The translations under genes and the position numbers were made by a program. This document shows positions 33,956-45,147 of a stretch of DNA of 64,000 nucleotides, piece after piece. The notes beneath the pieces are model-generated. The model saw nothing but the letters and a program-made list of their open reading frames with translations. It ran no database searches and had not been told where the DNA came from. Source of the DNA: Roridomyces roridus (taxonomy: Eukaryota; Basidiomycota; Agaricomycetes; Agaricales; Mycenaceae); NCBI GenBank assembly GCA_029378245.1, contig JARKIF010000159.1:1-64000 (forward strand), read 5' to 3'. The number at the start of each line of letters is the position of its first letter. Positions within the stretch are counted from its first letter, which is position 1.

Positions 33956-34990
33956 ATGGAAGGAGAAACCACCAAGTACTTCACCAATGAGGTGCCCCCG
34001 AACATCAATGCATCCAAACCGTCTGACAACTCCTGCCTCACTCTTGCATACCGTACTTTCGGTGACCTGAAAAATCCAGCCGTCTTCATTCCATCCTGCT
34101 ATGGAGGGAAACTCGAGACCACCTTGACTTTTTTGTACACCCCATCCAAGGACGGTCCTCCGCGCGTTCTTCACGACTACTTTGTTGTCGTCTGCGGCTT
34201 GCTTGGCGGGAGCGAATCTTCCTCTCCGTCCAACGCAGTCGAGGCCCAGCATGGGCCGCGCTTCCACCCCACGACCTACGAGGACAATATCCGCTTGCAA
34301 CACGCCCTCTGCCAAGCGTTGGGTATCACCAAACTCGCAGGATATATTGGATTCAGTATGGGTGGTCAACAAGCCTACCACATGGCCGCTCTCTACCCGG
34401 ATTTCGTCTCGCATATCGTCGTCCTGGCCGGTTCGGCGCGGACCAGCTGGCACAACTGGTCGTTCCTGGAAGGGCCCAAGGCGGCGCTGGTTCACAGCGT
34501 CGACTTTCACGACGGGCACTACCAAACACCGGCGACGCGTGGTACCAAGGCTTTCTCGCGCGTGTATTCAACTTGGGCTTTGTCCCAGGCGTGGTTCCGC
34601 GAACGCTCCTGGGAAGTTTTGGGTTTCAAGAGCCTCGAAGAGTTCTTGCAGGTTAGATGGGAAGGTGGCATGGGCGCTTGGGATGCGCACGACCTGCTTT
34701 GCCTGCTGCAAACCTGGCAGAGGGGCGATATTTCCATCTTCGGGCCGGAGGAGGAGAAGGGTGACCTCGCAAAGGCGTTAGCGCGGATAAAGGCCAAAGT
34801 GCTCGTCATGCCCAGCCGGACCGACATGTATTTCCCTCCGGAAGACAGCGAGTTCGAAGTCAAACATTTGCAGCATGGCGAGCTTCAGGTCATTGAAAGC
34901 ATCTGGGGCCATTTTGCCGGAGGCGGAGGGGGAACGGAGCAAGACAACGAGTTTATTGTGGCTCATGTCGGGCGCTTTCTCAAGGAATAG
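33956..34990 (+). CDS. Alpha/beta-hydrolase, homoserine O-acetyltransferase-like, paralogue 2
   Basis: Single exon, 344 aa, starting MEGETTKYFTNEVPPNINAS. Triad positions are the same as in paralogue 1: GFSMGGQQAYH (Ser), MPSRTDMYFPPED (Asp), SIWGHFAGG (His). It differs from paralogues 1 and 3 by a five-residue addition at GGMGAWDAHDLL and by a slightly longer loop before FHPTTYEDN. It is clearly the most diverged of the three. Cytosolic by lack of any targeting peptide; substrate unknown. Confidence 0.86.
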   Translation: MEGETTKYFTNEVPPNINASKPSDNSCLTLAYRTFGDLKNPAVFIPSCYGGKLETTLTFLYTPSKDGPPRVLHDYFVVVCGLLGGSESSSPSNAVEAQHGPRFHPTTYEDNIRLQHALCQALGITKLAGYIGFSMGGQQAYHMAALYPDFVSHIVVLAGSARTSWHNWSFLEGPKAALVHSVDFHDGHYQTPATRGTKAFSRVYSTWALSQAWFRERSWEVLGFKSLEEFLQVRWEGGMGAWDAHDLLCLLQTWQRGDISIFGPEEEKGDLAKALARIKAKVLVMPSRTDMYFPPEDSEFEVKHLQHGELQVIESIWGHFAGGGGGTEQDNEFIVAHVGRFLKE

Positions 34991-35499
34991 AGCTTTGTAT
35001 TCATTCTCACCGGTGACCTATCTTTCAGCTTATTATATCAGATTGGTTGATGTGCTCTCACCACCACCTTTCCTCGAAATCCCATCTTCAATGCCCGCTA
35101 CTTGTAATGTTTCTCGAGCCTGTTACCCAGCGACACAATCGTCCAAGATCCAAAGAACTCGACGTGCGTGAACTGGATTAGAACCGGTCGCGGATCTCGC
35201 CCCCATCGACTGCACGCAGCTGCTGGCTTGCATTTCCCCTGTTCCAATCCCAGCTTTTGACTTTGGGGGTACGGATTCAATATTGAATCTCCATTCTTGG
35301 CCACGAACGGTACGCTGATCCTTCTCCAGAACGCCTCGATCTTTCAAGAGAGGGCATGGAGCCCATCCCATCGGCATTTCAATAAGGCCCGGGATTCCGA
35401 CGTAAACAGAAATGACATTGGAATCGGACCGAAGAAAAAATACACAAGGTCGGAAATTTTACTCTAGGGAAACAAAGGTCTTCTGCAATCCAGAATCGT
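34991..35499. other. Intergenic, no supported gene
   Basis: 3' side of hydrolase 2 and of the F-box-like gene. A GGTTCTAATCC element on the minus strand near 35175-35185 resembles a tRNA B box, but no tRNA fold could be drawn around it. Confidence 0.4.
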
Positions 35500-36489
35500 T
35501 CATGACCGCTCCGCATTCCGACTTTCCAGTTCCAATCGGCAGCGATCCCAGAACCCACTCTGGCGAATGAGGTTTTTGTGAGTTGTGGGGACATCTGCCC
35601 ACGAATTATCGCCGTCGCATTTACCCTCCAGCCCCGCCGGCACCAATAGGAGCCGTTTATCCTCCTCCGCGACTTCGGACAACGCCATCCAGATCGTACT
35701 GGATTCCGCCAACACGGAACGATCAAAGTAGCGCGGCCACTGTGTCGGGAATACCCTGACGACAATCATCTTCAGGGCCGGTCGGCTTGCAAGCAGCGAC
35801 CGAAGCTCGTCCACAAATATCTGATCGTTGTCGGCGTTGGCGTCCATGCGTCGAGCGAGGCAGAGATGGGTGAGATGCGGTGCCGCACCAAAAAATTCGA
35901 GGATGGAGAGGGGCGACTGCCATGTGTCTCCGGGTTCCGCGATTTTGAGGTGAGTTAGGGATGTGGAGAGACCAGCGCCACTATGGGGCCGACGCCACTC
36001 GAAGGGGTGGAGGGCATCAAAGGCCTGGATGGTGATCTCGCTCGGCGAGGCGCGGTGGGACAAGGCCAGGACGGCCGGTCGCATGACGGATACGGCGCGC
36101 AACCCTGGACATGAGGCTATGACCTCTTCCAGCTGGATTCGCGACTTCTGGGTGAAGACATGGGGCTCGATGGTGACTGTCAAGGTCTTGACATGCTCGT
36201 CGAGAAACTCGGCGGACTTGCTCTTGACTGTCCGGTGGAAGAGGGATAGCGTCTCGACAGAGTCGATGACCACATTGCGGTAAAGAAGACGGGCAACAAG
36301 TGCTGCGAACGCCTTGTTGACACTGGCAAGAGTGCGGAAGGCGGTGTGGATAAGGCCGAACTCCAAAATTTGGAACCCGATCTCTACGGGGACATTGAGC
36401 AGGGGAGCCTCTGCGGCAATGACACGGAGAGACAAGGAGCGAGGGCGAGTGCGAGATGGGGACACTTGGGTGAGGGAGATTGTAGACAT
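35500..36489 (-). CDS. F-box-like protein
   Basis: Single exon, 329 aa from the ATG at 36489 (MSTISLTQVSPSRTRPRS). Residues about 30-75, LLNVPVEIGFQILEFGLIHTAFRTLASVNKAFAALVARLLYRNVVI, have the spacing of an F-box (Leu-Pro-x-E-[IL] start, V-N/S-K block, LYR-N-V end). The rest has weakly repeated LTHLKI and LTHLCLA segments like the leucine-rich or all-helical region of Agaricomycete F-box proteins, ending in RLELESRNAERS. If correct, it would be a substrate receptor of an SCF ubiquitin ligase; the target is unknown. Confidence 0.66.
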   Translation of the reverse strand: MSTISLTQVSPSRTRPRSLSLRVIAAEAPLLNVPVEIGFQILEFGLIHTAFRTLASVNKAFAALVARLLYRNVVIDSVETLSLFHRTVKSKSAEFLDEHVKTLTVTIEPHVFTQKSRIQLEEVIASCPGLRAVSVMRPAVLALSHRASPSEITIQAFDALHPFEWRRPHSGAGLSTSLTHLKIAEPGDTWQSPLSILEFFGAAPHLTHLCLARRMDANADNDQIFVDELRSLLASRPALKMIVVRVFPTQWPRYFDRSVLAESSTIWMALSEVAEEDKRLLLVPAGLEGKCDGDNSWADVPTTHKNLIRQSGFWDRCRLELESRNAERS

Positions 36490-37036
36490 GGTGGGCGGGC
36501 GCTGAGTTTGCACTGGTCCGCTTGAAATTTTTTATATATGGTATCCAAAGACGGAGTTTCCGGAAATCGTTGCTGATTCAAGCATAACGTGAGCACGGAG
36601 TAGACTGAGGATCCCCACCGAGGCCCGGCTAATCTTGCGAGATTGAGATTGATATCCACCAACCATGGAGTATGCCGGAGTAGGGGGCAGGAGGAAGGTT
36701 GCAAGTACGGAGTTCTTCGGAACGATCGTCGAGAACCCGCAAATCAGTTTGGCGACGTGCTCTTCTCCGTCAATCATCTGATACACCGACTTCCGACTCC
36801 TTGCGAACCCGATGCTTTCAACGGCAAGACTGGAAGAGGGAGGCGCCGCTTTTGACTAGACTCTGTGCATCAATTGTGCATTCACTCGGGGTGTACTCAA
36901 GACTGATTGGACGGCAAGACTTGAAGATAAGCAGCTCCACAGATAATATCGACTCCAAATTGGATCGCCCCTACGACGGCTATGCAAGTAGCAACATATA
37001 AAACATCAAGGTGGATACGGAATCGCGAGCAATACC
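36490..37036. other. Divergent intergenic region, F-box-like / GH18
   Basis: No gene with supporting motifs. Contains TTTTTTATATATGG at 36528-36541 just upstream of the F-box-like start, a plausible TATA element for the minus strand. Confidence 0.4.
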
Positions 37037-38059
37037 ATGTCTCGAGTCGCGGTGTACTACCAGACCCAGTTCCAGAGCGGGCAGTTTGTCTCTCCTCTCC
37101 CTTTGCTTCACGTCATTACCCAGCAAGTCCTCGATCCTTTCCATTTCTCTCACCACTGACTTGTTCAAGTCTCTTCCTAGCCGCGTTTCACATCAACAGC
37201 GACAAGACCATCCACCTCAACGACAATGCGCCAGATGATCCCATGTTTACGCAGATGTGGTCTGAATTGGGCCAGATGCAAGCCTCAGGTATCAAGGTCA
37301 TCGGTATGCTCGGCGGAGCCGCCGCTGGAACGTATTCTCTGCTTGGTCCGGACGACTTCGACACATATTACCCCGTCTTGGCGGACTTCATCACCGAGTG
37401 AGTGTTTGGACGGCGACCTCTACTTCGTCTACTTACCTGTGTTAGGAACCACATGGATGGAATGGACCTGGACGTGGAACAATCGACTCCCATCTCTGTC
37501 ATAGAGAATCTCATTACCCAGCTCAAGAAGGACTTTGGCGATGATTTCATCGTTACACTCGCTCCTGTGGCATCCGCACTCACCGAAGGCTCGAATCTGT
37601 CTGGTTTCGACTACCTCAGCTTGGAAAAGACGATGGGAAGCCAGATATCATGGTATGTGCACAAATCACTCCTTAAGATTGCGGTTGGATTCTTCGCCAA
37701 GGTACAACGCTCAGTTCTACTCTGGCTTTGGAAGCATATTTCCGGACACACAATACGTCGCAATCGTGAACTTTGGCTCTGGAATCACTGCCAAAAGGCT
37801 TGTTGCATCGGTTTTGACCAACCCTGCGGATGGCGATGGCTATATCGACACAGACGAAGTGGTCAGCAGTGTACACCAGCTAACTGCCATGTATGGCTCC
37901 GACTTTGGTGGAATCAACGGGTATGTCGCAACAATGTCGCAAGCTCATTCTCATTCTTCTCGTAGTTGGGAATACTTCAACGCTCTTCCGAATGTCACTG
38001 CGCCGTGGGAGTGGGCTGAGACGATGGCTGCCGCAATTACTAAAGGGAAGTCGGGATAG
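37037..38059 (+). CDS. GH18 chitinase-like hydrolase, no signal peptide
   Basis: GH18 enzymes cut chitin or N-glycan cores through substrate-assisted catalysis. The start is MSRVAVYYQTQFQSGQFVSPLP; AAFHINSDKTIHLND and KVIGMLGGAAAGTY follow. The catalytic DxxDxDxE motif is intact in NHMDGMDLDVEQ, and the later WYNAQFYSGFGS and GINGWEYFNALPN match family strands. Introns GTGAGT near 37400, GTATGT near 37652 and GTATGT near 37920 are in phase. The first intron (about 37130-37183) is the problem: no GT or GC donor gives the phase needed for AAFHIN, so either an unusual splice or a frameshift lies there. No secretion signal is seen, so an intracellular role is possible. It is tail-to-tail with GlcNAc-6-phosphate deacetylase. 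Confidence 0.8.
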
Positions 38060-38103
38060 AGACGCCCATCATAATTTATGGATTCATTTATTTAACATAC
38101 TTC

Positions 38104-39958
38104 TTAATTGACGGGAATACCCCACACCTGCTTGCCCTTGACCCAAGTGCTGACCGGAATTCCTTGACGGTCCAACACAACGAGGTCAGCGTCTGCCCCA
38201 GGCCTTAATGTTCCTTTGGTGTTTTCAATACCCAAGCACCTGTCGACGATGAGCATCAACTACAATATGCACACCGGAATCCACTCACTTGGCAGGGTTG
38301 AAGGTCGCGCATTTGATCGCCTCGCCGAGGGAGCATCCCGTAAACCGGGAGAAATTGCGGACACACTTGTCCAAAGTGATGACACTCCCAGCAAGCGTGT
38401 CTGTGCCCTCGAGGTAGAGTTTGTCTCCCTCCTTGACGAACCGCTTGCCATCGCGCCATTCGTGCACTCCATCGCGGAGGTTAGGGTCGAGAATTTTCAT
38501 GGCTATAACAACGCAGTCAGGATAAATGAAAAAGAAATGTAGTGGTAAATGCTCACCATCGGTAATGAGAATGCACCCCTCTGGGAAAGCAGAATATGCC
38601 AACTGAAACGGAATCAGTCTCTCGCATTTGGCGCAACAAAATAGCGACCTACCCGCACAGAGTTGGGATGCAAGTGGATTCCGTCCACGATCATGTCGTA
38701 GTACGGCCGCTCAAAGGCCAAGTCTGCAACTTGACCCTTCAGCAGATGCAATTCAGACACACTCGCTGTCCGATTCACTGTGGGCCGTGTCCCGGGCGTG
38801 GTTTGATAATCAAATGCTTCAGAGGTCACGCCAGAGACAGCTGACGCGGCAGAGGGGCTGGTCGGCGTCGGGAAGTCGTCAATCGCAGGGGCGGAGAGGT
38901 GGGGGGAAGCACCCAAGAGTCCAATGATGGCCGGATCCCGATGATGCAGCTGAGGCATAGCGTTGAAGAGATGCGTGATGAGACGAGCACCCTGCATGAC
39001 TGCGGCCGTAGCAATCGCGGAGGTGGCAGCACTGCAGAAGACAAAATTAAAAGCGGTATGAGAAGAAACGACAAGGATGTATACCTGTGTCCAATAGAGA
39101 ATACGACGCCTCGTTTGGTCAGTTCATGCACTGCGCCCACGACTCCCTCGATTTCGGGTGCACCAGTGATAATGCGCACACCACATTGGCCTTCGGTGGC
39201 CATCAGCCAGTCTTCAGAGTCCACGAGATTATGTGCGCCATAAGCACTCTCGAAAGACTTGATGCCTTCCGGAGCGGAGAGCAGGAAGGGGGGAGCATGG
39301 GCGCCGCGTTTTGCCATATCAATAAAGGGGCCCTCTGCGTGCCATCCCAGAAGAGTAGCCGAAGTCGGAGTCGAGAATGGGTGCAATAAGTTCAGGATCT
39401 TGGGGTACAACGATTTCTCTTGGGTCTGTAGAGGTGGCCATGAGACTATGCCGCGAACAAGAGAAGACGAGGCGAACAATCAGAGTTGGAACAAGGCTGG
39501 AACGGGATGAATGGCTGGGTCATGAAGATTGAATCACAGACTGACGAGGTAACACCCGTTTCGACGATTTTCTCTGCGACAAGCTTCATTCCTTGCCTAT
39601 AGGCCTCCTCGTCTCCATCGTACACCGAAAAGTCGAAGCCATAGGCTCCGTTGATCTGAATGTCAATCAAACCTGGACTGGGAAAAATTGAATTAGGGGT
39701 TCCTTCAGCACCGGAGGAGAGCTTGCCTGAGAATATTTCCTCCGAGATCGATGATTCTGTCCGGTCTTTCCCTGCGCTCGAAAAAAGCGAGCTGCAGAAG
39801 TTAGCAAACTATCGGAGGAATTGCCAATGGGGCGGCACCTGTGAGTCCAAGATGACTCCGCGGCGCTCATCTATCCACAGATCCCTCTCGACGAGCCCAC
39901 CGTCTTCCTGGGGAAGCAGGCAGTTGGTGAAGCAGACGAGGCCGTTCGCAGAAGACAT
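38104..39958 (-). CDS. N-acetylglucosamine-6-phosphate deacetylase
   Basis: Removes acetyl from GlcNAc-6-phosphate, the second step of GlcNAc catabolism after kinase action; product GlcN-6-phosphate enters glycolysis or is recycled. The N-terminus [22 protein letters not shown] is followed by [26 protein letters not shown] (metal-binding Glu of H-x-E-G-P), [24 protein letters not shown] (His metal ligand), [19 protein letters not shown] (catalytic Asp), and [15 protein letters not shown] at the end. These are the amidohydrolase landmarks of NagA. Six or so introns. An insertion of about 40 Ser/Pro residues after [10 protein letters not shown] is common in fungal forms. Stop at 38104, 45 bp from the GH18 stop. 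Confidence 0.92.
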
Positions 39959-40734
39959 GAAGGTTCCGAGAAAGGGAAGGTGATCTGAGGTAGCTGAGCC
40001 ATGCGAGCCATGGATCGTGCGTTGGAGACCGCATTGTGCTTATCACGCGGAACACATGGCGCAAAATGGAAATTCGGATTGAAATTGTATTCGTAGTTGA
40101 ATACTGGGATCTGAGTAGACGTATTGGGAGGAACAGAACAAAGGAAGGGAGTACTGGAAGTAGTCGTGGACCAGGATTGAACATGACGCCGATTTCTGGC
40201 ACTGTTTGATCTTATCACTGATAACATCATTAAATCATGCGATCCATCAATCACATCAGTTACCGTTCAAGCGTGACATGTACCTTGGTCCAGACTGATG
40301 AAAGTGTCCCTCGGACGCCGCTCAACCCGAGTCTGACTAGCGAGAACTACCGTTTCCGATGCTGTTCCGCCCAAATGTATTCTTCATCACGTCGCAGCGG
40401 AATATCAGTGATGCATGTCAATGTGCCAGGAACCCATCCAGTTAATTGCATTCCGTAAGTTACAGGTAAAAAAAAAGTACACAAGCTCCGTGGATAAATA
40501 GTATATTGTTAGACACTGAGTGGGTATAACCTATACTGGAGTCTAGGGTGGGTGATACAAACCCAGGCGGCGGCGGGGGTTTCGCAAGAAAGTGAGATAC
40601 TACGCTACTTTTGTATTATATACGCAGAAGAGGTGGGTCGGGTCGCATCGGGTGTGGTTGGTGGTGATACACATGCAGAGAGCAAAGCGGCAGAGCAATG
40701 GTTGAGAAAAAAATGCAAATGGTTTGGCGAGAGA
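39959..40734. other. Intergenic between deacetylase start and bZIP stop
   Basis: Deacetylase promoter and bZIP 3' region. No motif-bearing frame. A 20-40 nt AT-rich tract lies at 40466-40515. Confidence 0.45.
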
Positions 40735-42353
40735 TCAGCAGAACTGGACCTCCCATTCGCCGCCTTCGCCTCCAGAGGCCGGCATGCTCTTGAGGGCGAT
40801 CCGTACGCGCCGCCGACCACCCGTGGTGCTATCAGCGATAGAGTATTCAGAGGCAACTCCGAAATCTGAATCGCTGTAGTCCCCTGATGTCATGTCATCC
40901 TGGTGGTACATGAAGGGCGATGAGGACGCGGCATAGGAGCCATAGCCGCCAACGCCCAGGAACGGATCACCGTCAGAGGATGGCGTTGGGTAGCCAGCGT
41001 AGTGCTCCGACGTAAGGGAGACACTCGAGTCTGGTGCAGGAGGTAGCCACATGCCAAATGGACCCTCTGCGGCTTCCCCCGGTGAAGGTGCCCTGGAGGA
41101 GACCGACGAAGACGGGTGGTGTATGCGAACACGGATTTTCCCATCATCCGATGGAGATGTATCAAATGAGATGTCAAGTCCACCGAGTCCCGCGAGAGCG
41201 CCCGAGCCCGAATCAGCAAACTCGAGTCTGCGGGTTGTCGTCTCGGCGGCCCTATTCTGATCATCCAGGTCCATCACCGAGTTTCCCGCCCGGGACCAGT
41301 CGTACTCGTTTGGCAGATACGGGTGGAAATCGAGTGCAGAGGACGACGCGGGGAAGACATTGTGCGGAACAGAAAATGATGTTGGAAGCGCCGAGGATTG
41401 CATGGACAGCAAGGACGGCAGCGCGCACAGAAGCACCTGCTTGTCCCACATTCAGAGTTCGGCGTGGAAAAAGTATATTTAGAATTCCATACCATAAGTC
41501 CCAGACTTGCGGCTGATTTTGTCGGAGACTGCAAACGGGGTGGGGACGAGAGGGAGAACGACGGTTCTGTGGGCTCCGTCTTGACTGTTGGGACGTCACG
41601 AGAAGCAGCCTTTGCAGTAAGCTCGGCATTTAGCTCGCGTTCCCGCTGTTCGGCTGCCTGCAGCTGGGCGCGAAGGTGCTCTACCTCGGAGACCAGAGCA
41701 TCACTAGGGTCGGGCTTTTTGCACGGAACGCCACCATTGGCCATTGTCAATAGCCGGGCGTTTTCCTGCTCGAGTTCGGCGACGCGACTGGTGGCAAAAG
41801 TGAATAAATAATAGCTTTGTAGAAGCACGCTAACGTACACTTCCATGAGCTCAAACTCCTCGCGCTTACGCTGACGGCTAAGGAAGGCCGCGGCACGATT
41901 TTTGACGAGCCGAGCTTCCCGCTTGGAAAGACCAGAGACGTCTGGCGGCACAAAGTCTTTGCTGCTGATGGTAGCGCGTTTCCGTGGAGCACAGGCCTCC
42001 TCGCTCGCCTCCCTCTTGCATGCAGAAGGGTTGATGGAGATGGAGAGGCGGGGATGCGCGCCAGGGGATGGAGGCGCCTCGGAAGACGGCGAGACCTGTG
42101 CAAAGTCGAAGAGCTGGTGGGTGGGCATGCAGTGCAGGCTGTCGTTGGCGGGCAGCTTAAGCATCCGCTTGGGAACTGGCGAGTCGCTGCTGTCGACTGA
42201 GGTTGGGGGCGAGGGAGGCAGGGAGTAATATGGGTGGTTATAGCTGAATACGTCCTGTGTGGGCGAATAGTGGGAGTATTCTGTGGGGGAGAGGAGTGGT
42301 GCGTCGTGGGCAATGAGATGAGACATGTCGATGGGTTGTGAGGCTAAGGCCAT
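40735..42353 (-). CDS. Hac1/Hxl1/Cib1-like bZIP factor of the unfolded-protein response
   Basis: The basic region reads SKREARLVKNRAAAFLSRQRKREEFELME and, after an intron with GTACGT donor, continues VRVAELEQENARLL, then VEHLRAQLQAAEQRERELNAEL (leucine zipper). N-A-A-A-F-L-S-R in the basic region is the Hac1/XBP1 signature, so I assign that family with good confidence. The start at 42353 gives MALASQPIDMSHL. A further 56-nt intron (41437-41492) follows the zipper by about 60 residues. Removing it leads to a Ser/Pro/Asp-rich activation-type tail ending GGEWEVQFC at 40735. Retaining it leads to a different basic tail ending at 41274. The promoter side faces a 2.8-kb gene-free stretch. Confidence 0.82.
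41437..41492 (-). other. 56-nt frame-switching intron of the bZIP gene
   Basis: Starts GTATGG and ends AAGCAG on the minus strand, with CTGAAT as a branch-like site. 56 nt is not a multiple of three, and there is no stop inside it in the upstream frame, so retained and spliced mRNAs encode two different C-termini. Confidence 0.6.
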
Positions 42354-45147
42354 GGATTCTTAAAAACCAAAGGACGGAGATAACTAGCTCGAAGCCCGAA
42401 AAAGCTTCCGCTCATCAATCATTGAATCAATCGCGCGTTGCCTTCCAAACACCGTGCCGTCTGCATGCCGCAAGAAAGCCATTCTGTGGGCTCACTGACA
42501 CCTCACAAAACAATATACTGCGCCGCACTCTACGATTTTCTACTCGATTTCATTCCTTCTTCACTCAATACTCGCTGCTCTGTCCCTCCGAGTACCTCCC
42601 GGGACAGGTACCTTTTGTGGAATGTTTGTCGCCACGGCCTTGTATGCTTCGAGGTTTATCTTCGGAGTGCGGGGCACGAGGAACTTGGCGGCCCGCCCTC
42701 CCTACGCGTCGTGCTAGTAATTTCAGATCCTCGATCGCGTTGAACCGGAACTATTTAATTGAACTTCTGCTTTTTTTGCTTCCGTCGATAGGTTTCAACT
42801 GGCCAGTTTCACGTTGTGTGTCCTCTGCGTGCCACCGAACACAATTGTCTTCCTACTCAGGTTACTAGCAGTCAGTCCTTATTCTGGCTAATCGCAGACC
42901 ACTGTAACCTACTGGGACATCCGCTAAAGTTAAATTTCGCCGTACGACTCAATCGGCGTCCGAAGATGTGTCCCGTGAGTCGTGGTAGACTAAAGTAAGG
43001 CCTCTGGCTCTTTCAGGTTGTAAAATCTTCACGGATTGTCATCTGCTGCACAATCAAGGACATCAACTGTCTGTCCCGGCCTTCTACTGTTTCAAACTCG
43101 AAGGCAGCGCGCACTGGCGCTGATCCCAACATGGAAGGACAAGGAGACTAGAACGGATGTTTGATGCTCCGGTCACTCGTCCAAGGTCCCCAAGGTACCT
43201 CCCGTTCCGATCCAGCAAAGAGGCGAATGAAGATCGGCGCAGCCCTGTATCGTTTGCACATTTCTGTGTAAAACGACCAGCACAACCACCGTTTCAATGT
43301 CACCAAATTATCCTCGGTTCGGCCCGCGGTGAATTAAATACCAGTTCACGGACCCAGCCGAGACATTTGCTAACAAGATAACATAAGTAGACCACTGGTC
43401 AGTTGCACAGATGTGAGGCCGGGCGGAGTCCGTTTTGCTGCTGCTCATCATAGACGGGCGGGGTTCATCGAACATCCGTTTCAAACTTTCACCGAACGAT
43501 AAAATTTAAATTGGGATCCGAATCGGTGTCTAAAATGCTTTTGAGTCTTTCGCGGATCTCACTCAGTTCATAAAATGACCTGGCGGAGAGATCAAGTTAG
43601 ATTGAACGCGATGCAGATAACACAGTGGCGTAAAATGTCAAGTAGCAAAGAAATACATCGGTTCGGCAGAGATTCGGCTGGCGGCGCGAATACAGGAACG
43701 ACCAGCGGCGCGCTACCTTGCAGAGAAACACGCGGGTTTAAGCAAAATGTATATATTGAGACCCTCGGAGGGAATAACCGGGAGTGTAGAAAATAAGGGG
43801 AACGTTCAATGCACAAGTCTATAGGAGAAGATGGGTCACCGATTGGACTGGACAGACCAGGGAGAATCTTCGGCAGTTCCTTCTCTGAAGACCGAAGGCG
43901 CGAGCGTGAGCAGAAACGGACCAAAGAAAGGTTATACCCGGGTATTATTCTCGTAGAGAAGGCATGGCTCAGAAGCCCGGGAGAGGAGTCCAAATTCCTC
44001 TCCGGTGAATGTTGACGAAAGTTGCCGTAGGGCAGGCATGTCGGTCTATTTCTAGGAGCCCAAACTTGGAGCATGGGTATGAAAATCCACCAAAGGCGAG
44101 TACCGAGTTTGAAGCAGCCAAAGTTGAAAGCAGGGCCAAGATACACGAGCCAGTAACATAAAGATCCGAGGTTTCTGAGGTTCACAAGACCCCGGAGCAA
44201 GTATCCTCAGTGCCCGAGCCTTGAGAAATTATGCGCGGATACAGCAGCCAAGGGTGCTCCAAGAGGCTTCGGCTACCTTTACATCTTCGTCCCTCAGTCA
44301 TCTTCTGTATGATCCGGGGTGAGTGCGGTACGATGTGAACTGGGATGCAGGAAATGGGTTGTGCGCAGACGAGCCAGGCACCGACCAGAGGGTCACCTGA
44401 ACGATATTTGCCAACGAGAAATGACCAGCACAGAAAATATTTGACTGTAACGAGCATGTATGAATTTCTTCAGCGCGCATGATCGAGAAGGAAGAAAAAT
44501 AGGCTCAAGGTACATGACCCACCACCGTTGCGATGCGGCATGTGGCACACTTTACAAATTCTAGTCGGAGTTGGAAAACATTGACAGAAGCCATATCTGC
44601 GATCGCGGACGGTGCTTGAATTTGCAGTCTTGTGCGCGATCGAATTTCCAGTCACCTACCAATGCAAGAGATTAGATTACAAGGCAAAAATAGGGCGTTG
44701 CCTTGGAGGTTTCTGTGGCGACCGCACATGGTCGTAGGTTTCGTTCGTAATGTACCTTGGTTGTGTGGGTCCGGGCTTCAGGTTTTCAGGCACTTGCGGC
44801 GTAGATTACGGGGACCAAAATTTGCTTGCCGCCCTTACTACCCCGCGCGGCCGTACGCACATCTATAATCGCGTCTTGATACTTGCGACCTAACCGCTGT
44901 TTCGCGTCCGTATCGACAGCAGCGCGCCGCAAATGAACTTCTCGTGGCGGGAATTCATGCCGCCTTCTCCACGGTGACGAGGTCGAGAAGCGGCTAATGT
45001 CGACCACGGAGCCCAGAAGTCTGTCACTTTCTGTCAAACCGTGGCAAAGGCAAGCCACGAGGTATGTGCTGGATCGCCAATCTTGGTGAAATGACCATGT
45101 TCAAAAGAGACTCGCCACGTTACAAGAAATCACGGACAAACAAGCAA
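42354..45147. other. Largest stretch without a supported gene
   Basis: Frames of up to about 200 codons exist (minus 43592-44200) but carry no recognisable motif and no consistent splicing. It is flanked by the bZIP start and the transporter stop, so part is likely bZIP promoter and long leader. No repeats, terminal inverted repeats or tRNA seen. Confidence 0.45.

Noticed and set aside
35100..35280. tRNA-like B box (GGTTCTAATCC, minus strand)
   Set aside because: No matching A box, the T stem has a mismatch, and no 5' acceptor strand pairs at the correct distance.
41261..41629. Ire1-type CNGCNGN loops near the bZIP intron (CAGCCGCAAG and CTGCCG)
   Set aside because: Cutting at these positions does not restore the downstream frame; the GT-AG boundaries at 41492 and 41437 do.
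43592..44200. 202-codon minus-strand frame
   Set aside because: No motif, no splicing pattern, odd composition; treated as chance.
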